From Endomicrobium sp. (GTDB taxonomy: Bacteria > Elusimicrobiota > Endomicrobiia > Endomicrobiales > Endomicrobiaceae), in NCBI GenBank assembly GCA_031264325.1, contig JAISEE010000033.1, positions 1-64,000 on the forward strand: a stretch of DNA of 64,000 nucleotides, written 5' to 3'. Positions 20,286-29,212 of this stretch are shown here, in pieces (the stretch's first letter is position 1; each line of letters begins with the position of its first letter). A program made the position numbers and the translations under genes. The notes beneath the pieces are model-generated. The model saw only the letters and a list, made by a program, of their open reading frames with translations. It did not search any database and was not told the DNA's origin.

Positions 20286-21710
20286 ATGGATAAGTTATTT
20301 TGTAGAAAAAATGCTTTTTTTATTGTTTGTTTTGTTGTTTTGTTTAAAATATTTTTATCTGCTTCTATAGAGCTTCACCCAGATGAGGCGTATTATTGGC
20401 TTTGGTCTCAGCATTTAGCTCTAGGATACTTTGATCACTCTCCAATGGTGGCGTGGTTTATAAAAACAACTACATTGTTTTTTAATTCTGCAGTGGCAGT
20501 AAGATTTTCTTCTATAATAGTAACCATAGTACTCAGTTTTTTGATATGGAATTTGACTAAAGAGATTTTTAGTGAAACTATAGCTGCGGCATCTGTTATC
20601 GTATTAAATACTTTACCTGAAACGATGACAGCTTCTATAATAATAACACCTGACACACCTGTGTTTTTATTTTTCTCTTTGAGCGTTTATTATTTGTGGC
20701 GTTTAATTGAAAGTGGCAAAACAAGGTATTGGTATATAACAGGTTTATTTTTTGGGTTTGCTTTATTGTCAAAATATACAGCCACATTGTTTGGATTAAG
20801 CATTTTTGTGTACATGATTGCAGACAGAAAGTGGTATTGGTTTAAAAATAAACATTTTTATTTTATGTTTATTGTCTCTTTCATTGTTTTTTTGCCTGTT
20901 ATTATTTGGAATTTACAACATGGATGGGTGTCTTTCGCATTTCAATTTCGCCATGGCTTGATAAGTAATAAAATTCATTTTGATTATATTTTTGATTATT
21001 TGGGTTCTCAGTGTCTTGTTGCAGGTCCTATTATTTTTATTTCTGGTATTATTGCGGCAATCTATTATTTTTGCTCAAAGAATTCAAAAAAGATTTTTAT
21101 TGTATCTTTTTCTATACCAATAATAATGTTTTTTTTGTTTACAGCTTTAAAAAGAAGTCCAGGAGCAAATTGGCCTGCCTTTGCCTATTTTACTTTTAGT
21201 ATTATGTGCTGTGCTTATTTACTTGAAAATAACTCAAAAATAAAAAGAAAGATTTTAGTCTATGGAACAATGTTTAATTTTATCATATCTTTTCTTTTAG
21301 GTTTGCATGTTAAGTATACGATTGTTCCTTTAAAGCTTTTTTCACATCATGCCGCAGTCGCTGATGCCACTAATTATTTCTACGGTTGGAGTAAACTTGG
21401 AGATAATCTTGTAAAAAGAGATGTTAAATATGCTGTAACAAATACTCAGCAATGGGGTGGTGCCATAGCTTATTACACAAAGAACAAAATACAAGTATTA
21501 ACTGGACCAGTGCCTGTAAAACAGTTTAAATATTGGCCCATTCCTGACGATTTGTCTTATTCAAAAGTTGCAGTTGTAAATGTGGATAAAAATATGGATG
21601 CCGATTTTAGTAAAATTAAAAATGCAGATATTATGATTGTTTTAAGGAGCGGAATTCCTATTCGTCAATACGCAATTGTTGAAAGCAACGGTTATGAAAT
21701 GAAAAAATAG
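20286..21710 (+). CDS. GT83/ArnT-like glycosyltransferase
   Basis: Encodes about 474 residues, a paralogue of the GT-C half of the 16-18 kb fusion but without the PAP2 domain. Shared landmarks: IELHPDEAYYWLWSQHLALGY (the DE catalytic motif), YFDHSPMVAWFIK, IITPDTPVFLFFSL, FALLSKYTATLFG, WNLQHGWVSFAFQFRHG and the FYGWSKLG segment in the periplasmic tail. About ten membrane helices are predicted by eye. It would transfer a sugar from polyprenyl phosphate to an envelope glycolipid. I choose the ATG at 20286 with GGAG just upstream, although the spacing of three bases is short; a TTG at 20277 is the alternative. Transcribed divergently from the GT9 operon across about 90 bases. Confidence 0.85.
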   Translation: MDKLFCRKNAFFIVCFVVLFKIFLSASIELHPDEAYYWLWSQHLALGYFDHSPMVAWFIKTTTLFFNSAVAVRFSSIIVTIVLSFLIWNLTKEIFSETIAAASVIVLNTLPETMTASIIITPDTPVFLFFSLSVYYLWRLIESGKTRYWYITGLFFGFALLSKYTATLFGLSIFVYMIADRKWYWFKNKHFYFMFIVSFIVFLPVIIWNLQHGWVSFAFQFRHGLISNKIHFDYIFDYLGSQCLVAGPIIFISGIIAAIYYFCSKNSKKIFIVSFSIPIIMFFLFTALKRSPGANWPAFAYFTFSIMCCAYLLENNSKIKRKILVYGTMFNFIISFLLGLHVKYTIVPLKLFSHHAAVADATNYFYGWSKLGDNLVKRDVKYAVTNTQQWGGAIAYYTKNKIQVLTGPVPVKQFKYWPIPDDLSYSKVAVVNVDKNMDADFSKIKNADIMIVLRSGIPIRQYAIVESNGYEMKK

Positions 21711-22378
21711 AAAAAGTAAAAAAATAATTGAATTGCGAAAGATAAAATAGCACAAATCTCAATTCATGAGATACGCATTTGTGGCTTTAATATATCTGCT
21801 TATGGCATCTTTTCGTTTTGAAGATCAGTCTGATTTGGTAAACGTGTCTGTTATTGCCAACAATTTTTTGTTTTAGATTACGACTTACATTTTGATTAGC
21901 AAAAGACTTTCGAATATAAATTAATATGCCAGCAAGAGTGTAAGTTTGTAGATTTTTTCAATATTTATTTATAATGTGGTAGAGGAAAATTTGACAAAAA
22001 ATAAAGTGTCTAGAAAACTGAGACAAAGACTTTGTATTTTTAGAAACAGTTTTTTAAATTTAGACTTGATTGGACCATGACCTGAAAAGAATTTTTTATA
22101 TAATATTATACTATTTATATTATTGCAACATTGCAAACAAATACACATAATACATAATTATATTTAATATACATGTCATACCATATAATAATTATTTATA
22201 TTGATTAATATGAATAAGTATGGAAATAAAAATTTCATTATGACAGCGAGCTTATAGAGTGAACAGCTATAATATATATGTATATATTTGCTTGGAGATG
22301 AAGCAATAGTTGAGTTTATAATTTTTATATTTTTATTGTGCATTACTGTGCATATATTTAAATTTTTAGGAGAAATAA
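21711..22378. other. Spacer with a small signal-anchor-like remnant
   Basis: No full gene. A 36-codon open frame at 21766-21876 (listed separately) looks like a membrane anchor and is followed by sequence with stops in every frame, suggesting the remnant of a larger gene. A stretch around 22080-22230 is extremely AT-rich. The end of the spacer carries the strong ribosome-binding site of the DUF1805 gene. Confidence 0.45.
21766..21876 (+). pseudogene. Short N-terminal remnant of a membrane or exported protein
   Basis: An ATG-led frame of 36 codons starts MRYAFVALIYLLMASF and continues RFEDQSDLVNVSVIANN before a TAG. The composition (basic start, about 15 hydrophobic residues, then a polar stretch) looks like a signal peptide or anchor of a real protein rather than chance AT-rich reading. 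No downstream continuation in any frame was found by eye. No ribosome-binding site is obvious. Possible truncated gene; low certainty. Confidence 0.3.
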
Positions 22379-22669
22379 GTGACTGTAAAAGAATTTTTAT
22401 TAAACGGTAAAAAGTATTGTGGATTTGAAGGGGAAATATGTTCTGGCAATAATTTGATTTTTATAAAAGGCAACAAAGGGTTTATAATGTGTGGTTATTT
22501 AAATCTTGAAACGGCAGAGAAAATGAATAATGTCGCAGCTGTTGTGGTAGGAGTTAAAACAATTGATGATATGTTAAATAAGACTGTAGTAAACTCTACG
22601 ACAAACGCTCAAAAATTAGGTATTGTGCCTGGTATTTCAGTCTTGAAAGCTCTTGATAAAATATGTTAA
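22379..22669 (+). CDS. DUF1805 (YunC-like) family protein
   Basis: Encodes 96 residues, about the whole length of the DUF1805 family. The characteristic pattern is visible: NNLIFIKGNKGFIMCGYLNLETAEKMNNVAAVVVGVKTIDDMLNKTV, then QKLGIVPGISVLKAL. Function is unknown. The conserved FIMCGYLN cysteine and the small alpha/beta fold suggest ligand or nucleotide binding, but that is inference. It uses a GTG start at 22379 supported by AGGAGA at 22368-22373, five bases upstream. The initiator tRNA gene with its own promoter follows 80 bases later. Confidence 0.8.
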   Translation: MTVKEFLLNGKKYCGFEGEICSGNNLIFIKGNKGFIMCGYLNLETAEKMNNVAAVVVGVKTIDDMLNKTVVNSTTNAQKLGIVPGISVLKALDKIC

Positions 22670-22703
22670 TAAGTTGTAGTTAGTAAGCTGTGAGCTGATA
22701 GAT

Positions 22704-22732
22704 TTGACAAGGATAAATAAAATGTGTATAAT
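22704..22732 (+). promoter_or_regulatory. Consensus sigma-70 promoter of initiator tRNA
   Basis: A perfect TTGACA (22704-22709) and a perfect TATAAT (22727-22732) are separated by exactly 17 bases. The -10 ends 17 bases before the first base of the tRNA, leaving a very short 5' leader. This is the best promoter in the window, as expected for a stable RNA gene. Confidence 0.9.
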
Positions 22733-22749
22733 TTTTCATATTCATAATC

Positions 22750-22823
22750 CGCGGGGTGGAGCAGTCTGGTAGCTCGTCAGGCTCATAACCTGAAGGACGC
22801 AGGTTCAAATCCTGCCCCCGCAA
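22750..22823 (+). tRNA. Initiator tRNA-fMet (CAT anticodon)
   Basis: The 74-base cloverleaf has acceptor arms CGCGGGG/CCCCGCA, a D-arm GGAGCAGTCTGGTAGCTC, an anticodon loop CTCATAA, a T-arm GCAGG-TTCAAAT-CCTGC and discriminator A. The unpaired C1xA72 at the end of the acceptor stem is the hallmark of bacterial initiator tRNA and prevents use in elongation. The anticodon stem next to the loop reads AGG/CCT, so one of the three consecutive G-C pairs usual for initiators is an A-U pair (29-41). CCA is not encoded and must be added by tRNA nucleotidyltransferase. Confidence 0.97.
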
Positions 22824-22837
22824 TTTATAAGATTTAG

Positions 22838-22866
22838 TACGACCTAATATAAGGTCGTATTTTTTT
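22838..22866 (+). terminator. Rho-independent terminator after tRNA-fMet
   Basis: An 8-bp stem TACGACCT/AGGTCGTA with a six-base loop is followed directly by a run of seven T. It starts 14 bases after the tRNA 3' end, so promoter, tRNA and terminator form a complete single-gene unit. Confidence 0.9.
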
Positions 22867-23336
22867 GTAAAACTGTTTTTTTATTTATTATAATCGCGAA
22901 ATGATAGTTAATAATTTAAAAAATATAGATTTTTATTCAAATTTTAATAGTTTTAGCTAAGTTGATGTTGTATTTTGTAAAAGAGGTGTATTATGAAATA
23001 AACAAAATATTTATGCCACGATAGAAACATTTTTTTTCTAGAGCTCTAAAGCAATAAAAATTGAACGCCTAAATATTATTGATGTTTAAGTATATAGTAA
23101 TAATGATGACGGTATGATAGGGTTTTATGAACTTGTTGGATCGTTATCAAATACATAAAGATTACGAAGTAAAAGATATAGAGTTTTCAATAATAGACAA
23201 TCATGATTTAGCATTATTTTTTATAGCTATGATTCAAGCACGCTATATTAGGAAAGAATATGTAAAAAGTGTAAAGTGTATATAAGTTTTGACATAAAAC
23301 ACAATTTTTTAGTAAATAAATATACATAGGTATAAA
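22867..23336. other. Spacer with a possible short remnant
   Basis: Between the tRNA terminator and the kinase gene there is no clear gene. A 52-codon frame at 23127-23285 (begins MNLLDRYQIHKDY) might be a decayed coding fragment but has no ribosome-binding site and no recognisable motif. The kinase promoter should lie here. Confidence 0.4.
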
Positions 23337-23909
23337 ATGGTTATAGGGTTGACTGGTTTTTACTGTTCCGGGAAAGATACAGTTGCAAATTATATATCGC
23401 AAAAATATGGATATAAACATCTCTCTTTGTCTGATGTTATAAGAGAGATAATGAAAGAATTTGGATTTGAGCCTACAAGAGAAAATCTTATCACGTTTGG
23501 TACAAAACTTCGCGAAGAAAATAGCAATGAAGTTTTAGTAAAGAAAGCTTTGGAAAAAATAAAAGATGAAGACAAGTACTGCATAACTTCAATAAGGCAC
23601 TCAGAAGAGGTAAACGAGCTTAGAAAAAGAAAAGATTTTGTATTGATAAATGTTGACGCACGTCAGGATGTTCGTTTTGAAAGAATGCAGAAAAGAAAAA
23701 GACCCGGGGATCCTCAAGTGTTGGAAAAGTTTATAGAGCTTGAAAAAAATGAATCTCAGACTTCAGGTTCAGGGCAACAACTTAGAAAAGTAGTCAATAT
23801 GGCAGACATTATTTTTATAAATGATTCTAATGATATGGCAACTCTTAAAGCGACAGTTGATAATTTTTTAGAAGATTTAAAAATGAAAAAGGAAATTTTA
23901 ATGTTATAG
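23337..23909 (+). CDS. P-loop nucleotide kinase (dephospho-CoA kinase / deoxynucleotide kinase-like)
   Basis: Encodes 190 residues of the adenylate-kinase-like P-loop class. Walker A is GLTGFYCSGKDTVANYI at the N-terminus. It is followed by a NMP-kinase-like segment HLSLSDVIREIMKEFG, TRENLITFGTKLRE, SIRHSEEVNEL (the core strand preceding VLINVDA), and a LID-like RMQKRKRPGDP, with ADIIFINDSN near the C-terminus. This resembles the AAA-type kinase domain found next to or fused with dCMP deaminases, and also dephospho-CoA kinase. The true substrate cannot be fixed by eye; a CoaE assignment is possible but the GKD and LRKRKDFVLINVDA features fit the deoxynucleotide-kinase-like group better. No deaminase gene follows; the downstream region is decayed. 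Confidence 0.7.
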   Translation: MVIGLTGFYCSGKDTVANYISQKYGYKHLSLSDVIREIMKEFGFEPTRENLITFGTKLREENSNEVLVKKALEKIKDEDKYCITSIRHSEEVNELRKRKDFVLINVDARQDVRFERMQKRKRPGDPQVLEKFIELEKNESQTSGSGQQLRKVVNMADIIFINDSNDMATLKATVDNFLEDLKMKKEILML

Positions 23910-24002
23910 TGTTATCAAGGTTGTGGTATTTTTTGAGTGATGATAGCCATGATATCTGGAGGTATGGTTTAAAAACTGTAGTTTTGGAGAAAAAGTCGTG
24001 TC

Positions 24003-24164
24003 ATGGTTGTAAGTTTTGAAAGCTTAGAAGTTTTGTGTGAGCTTGAAAGGAGTGAAAGATATTTTATTACAAATGATAAAGATCAAGGTGCGATTGGCAT
24101 TCTTGTAAAAGAAGCTAAAAGTTTTCTAAAATATTTACTGCGTAAAAGCGTGACAGAAAAATAA
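24003..24164 (+). pseudogene. Short coding remnant or small protein of unknown family
   Basis: A 53-codon frame from ATG 24003 to TAA 24162-24164 has protein-like composition, including RYFITNDKDQGAIGILVKEA and FLKYLLRKS. The frame opens only after a TAG about 21 bases before the ATG, and GGAG lies 13 bases upstream, too far to be convincing. It may be the 3' end of a decayed gene. I do not recognise the family. Confidence 0.3.
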
Positions 24165-24848
24165 TGGCTTTATGTTTATTAGTTTCGCTATAAAAAATTA
24201 ATAAAATCAATAAACTAAAAAAAATTAGATATTGGCTTGCGACAGATTTTTATACCATGCTTTTTTTATTTGACATGCATGGACAGTTCATGGTATGTTA
24301 TTAAAAATATTTGCTTTATGCATGTACTATAAATATTATGTCCAGTATTTTGCTCCCTATAATAGTGCTGTTATATATAAAGAATATTTAAAAAAATTTA
24401 GTATTTAAAATTAAGAAACACTGAAATCCATTATTCCATCAGATAAGATTCTTTTTAAAGAGTTCGACAAGGTGGAAAGATGAAGTGTGGGCGAATTGAT
24501 TTTATATTTAATATAAATAACATAAACTAAAACTAAAGACTTTAAATTTTCTTAAAGAATTAATAGTTGCACAATGTAGTGCTATTTATTGATGAAATAA
24601 AGCAAAAAAACAATGAAGTTAAAATTCTAATGTTTGATTGCTGAGAAACTATAAGACATAAGATGTACTTAACACCTATGAGATAGATGATTTTAATTTG
24701 CAGGTGGTGTTTTCACTGATTATTTAGTAGAAAGTTAAATAGAAAGTTAAATGATTATTTTTTTGAAACTTTTATGCGGTATGTTTTGGCACAGCTTGAT
24801 TTTTTTCAGTTTTTTAGTATTTTCAACATGTCAGTTATTAAGTATATA

Positions 24849-24878
24849 TATTAAATTTTAATATATTAAAATTTAATA
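24849..24878. repeat. 30-bp perfect AT palindrome
   Basis: The sequence is identical on both strands over 30 bases (half-site TATTAAATTTTAATA). It is composed of A and T only, so chance is more likely than for the other palindromes. No downstream T-run makes it a standard terminator. Confidence 0.7.
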
Positions 24879-26505
24879 AATTAAGAGCTAATAAAGAAAA
24901 GAGTTTAGTATTTTTTTTGATTTTTACAATGATTAAATAGGTTCTTAATTTGTATTTTAAGAAGAAACATCTTGATAATAAAAAGTAGAGTCGTATTTAA
25001 AATTTGAGTATTTAAGTATATTTTAATATAGGATTTCCTGTAAAAAGAGAAAATATTTATACGTACTGTGTGTTTACTTAAATCTATACGTTCAGATGTT
25101 TGATGATCGGTGAATATAATAAACGTTTTATGTTTGTTATATTTGACTTTTGTGTGTATTTTAAGTATACTTAATGAAATAAAAACTGAAAAAATTGAGA
25201 AATAAAATGGGTTATGAAAACAACCCGTCTCTGTGTATGTCCTAAAAAAACTCCAACGAGGGTTATTTAGGGCGTTTTATTTGTAGATATTATGTAATAT
25301 GCATGAATTTGTGTTTTATTTGAATGATCTAATGCTAATTTGTATGTGTGTGATGATAAAGACACTATAAATAAAAGAGACAAAAGATTTAGTGGTTGGG
25401 AAGGCATTATTAGATTTATATTTGTTAATGTGTGAGAGATCAAATAGTTTGAGCGGTGGTTCTGTTGTTTATGGTATTTTTCAGTATTAAAAATTTATAT
25501 GTTCAAAGGAGCAGCTTTATAAATGAAGATGAATTTATTTCACGTGATAAAGTAAATAAAGAATATAATAAATTAAGAGTGTATATTTCAAATGGTAAAA
25601 ATATGTGAGATTTTAAAGGTTTTGGTATTTCTTAATAGTATAAGTAATTTTTTATGTTAGACAGTTGAAGTATGCATGTTTTGGTTATTCATAGAAGATC
25701 TTATGCAAATACTCTCGTATTGGTTGGGTGTATTTTGCAATGCTTAATTGATCTTCTCTGGTTTATTAATAGAGAGATATTTTATGATGTTAATTAGCAT
25801 GTGGTGCTTTGTTAAGAGCTTTTGATATAAATGTATTTTACAAATTGACACTGAAATAAAATGTATTTAATATATTTTTTTTGATTTATCTGTAAGAGCA
25901 ACTTGCAGAGTACCAAATGGTAAGGCATAATAAAAGTAGTGGTAGTTTTTTTACAATTTCGCTATGGCAAAAAGGGGATGGGGATAACGTTAAGCGACAA
26001 GATAAAGTTTTTTTGGGTGGGGTATGTGGGATGTTATGCTGTTGTTGCAGAAAAATGAGACAGAGCTTATGTCATATGAAAAATTAACATTTGTTGCAGT
26101 ATAGGCGTGAAGGTGATTAAATAAAGATTTTTAAACATGTGAAAAACTGTTATTTAAGTAGTGTTGGAAAAAATTTGGTATTTGGTAGTCATGAGAAATA
26201 CTTAGATGATCTTGGTTGTTGCAATAAAAATTAAGATATAACAAAGGATATAGAGTAAAACATTGATTTTGGGAATATTTTTCTGAATATATCTGAATAT
26301 AATAAATAACATGGAAGGTATTTCTGTTGCAAGAGTAAAATACTATGTGGTGCTGGAGTATTTTCAGAATAAAGTTTGTTGGCTAATGGAAAAAAAGGAT
26401 AAGAAATATTTTTTTAAATAAAGAAGGTATTATTTTTTAAAATACATATTTTGCTTGTATTCAACAAATTTTTCAAAGTATATATGTGTGTTAACAAAAA
26501 TCTGT

Positions 26506-26544
26506 ATGCTAATAGTGTATTATGCTAATAGTGTATTATGCTAA
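26506..26544 (+). repeat. 16-bp tandem repeat upstream of carA
   Basis: Two full copies and seven bases of a third copy of ATGCTAATAGTGTATT end about 30 bases before the carA start codon. Each copy contains a TAATAGTGTAT segment that could serve as a promoter -10 region, so copy number might alter carA expression. Confidence 0.85.
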
Positions 26545-26575
26545 TTAGTTTAAATATATGTAAGAGGTTTAAGAG

Positions 26576-27718
26576 ATGAAAAATGAGAGTTTTTTTGGCA
26601 GGCAATACAGTAAGAAAGCTTATCTTGAGCTTTCAAACGGAATAAAGCTTGAAGGTAAGGCTATTGGTGCAGATATTTCGATAAGCGGTGAAATGGTATT
26701 TAATACTGGTATGCTTGGATACAGCGAGGCAATGACAGATCCTTCATATTTGGGACAGATTTTAGTGTTTAGTTTTTGTTTAATTGGCAATTATGGAATA
26801 CCTTTTCCAAAAAATGGTGATTTTTTTTCGTCTCAAGGACATGAAAGTTCTTCAATAACAACGCAAGGTATAATAGTTTCGGATATTTACGATGGATGTC
26901 ATCATCACAACGGAGGGATATCTCTTGAAGATTGGATGAAAAAACAAGACGTGCCTGGTCTTGCTGGAATAGATACAAGGTATTTAGTGCAGATAATAAG
27001 AGAAAGCGAAAATCTTTGGGGAAGAATTGTTTCTGAAGGGGCAAAATATCAAAATAAAAATAAATTTGAATTTTTAAAGCATTTTGAAGATGGAGAATAT
27101 GTCGATCCATCAAAATTTAACTTAATGCCGTCAGTATCAACAAAAAAAAGGCAAGTAATGAGTAGAGGTTTAAAAAAAGTTGCGATCATTGATTGCGGTG
27201 CAAAGTGGAATATTATGAGAATGTTTATAGAAAGAGACTGCAAGGTGGAAGTGCTGCCTTGGGATACAGACTTTTCAACAGTTAAATGTGATGGATGGGT
27301 TATAAGCAATGGACCCGGAGACCCTAAAAATACAGCAGATTTAGTTGAGAGAATAAAAAAAGACGTATTAATTTTAAATAAACCTATTTTGGGAATATGC
27401 TTAGGACATCAACTTTTAGCGTTGGCTTCTGGTGCTGAAACCAAAAGACTAAGTCATGGACATAGAAGCCATAACCAGCCTGTTTTTTCTATTCCAGATA
27501 AAAAAGCTTATATGTCTAGTCAAAACCACAGGTATGCTGTTGAAAAAAGCTCAATACCAGTCGATTGGGAATTATGGTTTGAAAATGCTAATGATAACTC
27601 TGTTGAAGGTTTAAAACACAAAACAAGCCCGTTCATGTCAGTGCAATTTCATCCAGAGGCATCAAGCGGGCCTAATGATACGTCTTGGATTATAGATAAA
27701 TTTGTTGGGTTGTTATAA
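26576..27718 (+). CDS. carA: Carbamoyl-phosphate synthase small (glutaminase) subunit
   Basis: Encodes 380 residues, normal for CarA. It hydrolyses glutamine and channels ammonia to CarB for carbamoyl phosphate synthesis (pyrimidines and arginine). The N-terminal CarA domain shows FNTGMLGYSEAMTDPSYLGQILVFS, YGIP and LAGIDTRYLVQIIRE. The C-terminal class I glutamine amidotransferase domain has GPGDPKN, the nucleophile Cys in LGICLGHQLLALASG, the GHRSHNQPV segment, and the catalytic HPE in VQFHPEASSGP. AAGAGG at 26562-26567 sits eight bases before the ATG. carB lies 1.5 kb downstream on the same strand, separated by decayed DNA rather than directly adjacent. Confidence 0.97.
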   Translation: MKNESFFGRQYSKKAYLELSNGIKLEGKAIGADISISGEMVFNTGMLGYSEAMTDPSYLGQILVFSFCLIGNYGIPFPKNGDFFSSQGHESSSITTQGIIVSDIYDGCHHHNGGISLEDWMKKQDVPGLAGIDTRYLVQIIRESENLWGRIVSEGAKYQNKNKFEFLKHFEDGEYVDPSKFNLMPSVSTKKRQVMSRGLKKVAIIDCGAKWNIMRMFIERDCKVEVLPWDTDFSTVKCDGWVISNGPGDPKNTADLVERIKKDVLILNKPILGICLGHQLLALASGAETKRLSHGHRSHNQPVFSIPDKKAYMSSQNHRYAVEKSSIPVDWELWFENANDNSVEGLKHKTSPFMSVQFHPEASSGPNDTSWIIDKFVGLL

Positions 27719-29212
27719 CACAGTTTGGAAAATGTAAAAAAAGAGTGTTTATAGTATTTAATAGAAAGAAATTAAGAACGACATGTAAGCTTAATTGTTA
27801 TAAGTAGTGAGGCTCTCAGCAGATATTAGGGTGTTTTTTTCATCTTTGACAAAATTGTTATGCTTTGTTATTGTCTTAAACAACGCGTGTTTATTTATCT
27901 TAGGAACGTTGGATATGATGTTACGGCCGAATATTCTCAATGGCAGAGTTTTAGACAAAACTTTTTTTCTATGCACAGCAAGCTTATAAATCATTTTGCG
28001 GTTTTGCAATAGGAGTGAGTGAATTTTTTGGTGGCTGGGGGGTATATGTTTTGTATGTTTAAATCAATTCCTATGGACATATTATTGTATATTGTATTTT
28101 GACGAAAATATATCTCATTTTATTAATGGACTTAGGTGTTGATTTTTGGTTTAGTTGACTTCAATAAATTTTTAACATTAAGATTTTTTTGGTTTGTTAT
28201 ATAGAAGTTGTGATTATTTTATAGTATTTGAATATAGTAAATGGGCGAAAAGCAACTGGGACTTCTAAATTTGTATAAGCTCAAAGATGGTTTTGTTCCT
28301 TTTGGTTTTTATGAATTTAGCGACTCTTGTTTTATAATTTTATAATGTTTTTTTTGTTGGTTTGGTATTTAAGTTTGTAAACATAATTGCGTGGTGAAAT
28401 AAAAGCAATTAAAAAACTACTTGCAGTAATAAATATAAAGTTTTGTTATGTCACTTTTTGTTTTATATGGAGAAGGGCATTTTTGTGATTATATCTTAAT
28501 CTATGATTAAGTTTGCAAGAAGCCTGGGTTAGGAAAGTATTTTGTTATCGCATTTACGAGTCTTGAAATAAAAAAATTGTCTTATGCTAAAATGTTGCAA
28601 TTTTAGTTTATTTGTTTTTTTTGACTTGGAGTAATTAGAATTATATTCACCAATGGAAGAGTGCTCTATGTTTGACGTTATATAATCAAATTTTTAATTT
28701 TTGGCAAGCTTTATAGTTCGAGCAAGATTTTTTCAGTTAATGCTTTTTGTTTTTATCTTTATATGTAGTTATATGTCGTTGATGTGGTGGTCTTAAGTTA
28801 ATTTGCACCTTAATATTCTTTAATTATGCGTTTTGAAGAAACAGTATAATTTCTATAGCTTTGTTAATTAGAGCAGTAAAACCATATTCAAATGTATGCA
28901 AGCGTTCTATGTATGATATGATGATATTGGAAAATGTTTCAAATTTAAAATATTTTATACTGGTTTATCCATATAAAATATTTCAGCTTTTGGATCTTTG
29001 ATTTTTATATTTGCAATGCCTGTCCACATTGATAAACTTAATAGATTTTTTATATTTTTTTGTCCGTTTTGATTGTTTTATATACGATTTATAAACCCGG
29101 CTTGTTAAAGAAAATAATATGAAAAGATATATATATCTTTTCATATATATTAATACTATATAATACTATATTAATATTAATGATATAAAAGAATATAAGA
29201 AAGAGGTAAAAT
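27719..29212. other. Decayed spacer between carA and carB, 1.5 kb
   Basis: No intact gene. Around 27790-28012 both strands have open frames of 50-72 codons. The plus-strand frame from ATG 27860 (RNVGYDVTAEYSQWQSFRQ) looks the most protein-like, but I cannot assign it. The end of the spacer carries a 30-bp palindrome and a short tandem repeat just before carB. No promoter for carB could be chosen with confidence. Confidence 0.45.
29117..29170. repeat. 30-bp palindrome plus 10-bp tandem repeat upstream of carB
   Basis: A perfect palindrome spans 29117-29146 (half-site ATATGAAAAGATATA), followed at 29151-29170 by two copies of TAATACTATA. The array ends about 40 bases before the carB ATG. The palindrome could be an operator or hairpin in the leader, and the TAATACTATA copies contain -10-like TATAAT-type sequence. 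Confidence 0.75.

Larger units (their letters stand above)
23910..26575. other. Long decayed spacer, 2.7 kb
   Basis: This stretch contains no intact gene longer than about 55 codons. Items seen: a 53-codon frame at 24003-24164 (listed separately), a 30-bp perfect palindrome at 24849-24878, a hairpin-rich segment at about 25208-25275 (GGGTT/AACCC arms, then CCTAAA/TTTAGG arms), G-rich patches near 25974-26032, and a 16-bp tandem repeat at 26506-26544 just before carA. The remainder has stops in all frames. I read it as DNA left after loss of several genes. Confidence 0.55.

Noticed and set aside
27791-28012. Overlapping open frames on both strands after carA
   Set aside because: Three readings are open at once and none has a ribosome-binding site or known family, so no gene could be supported.
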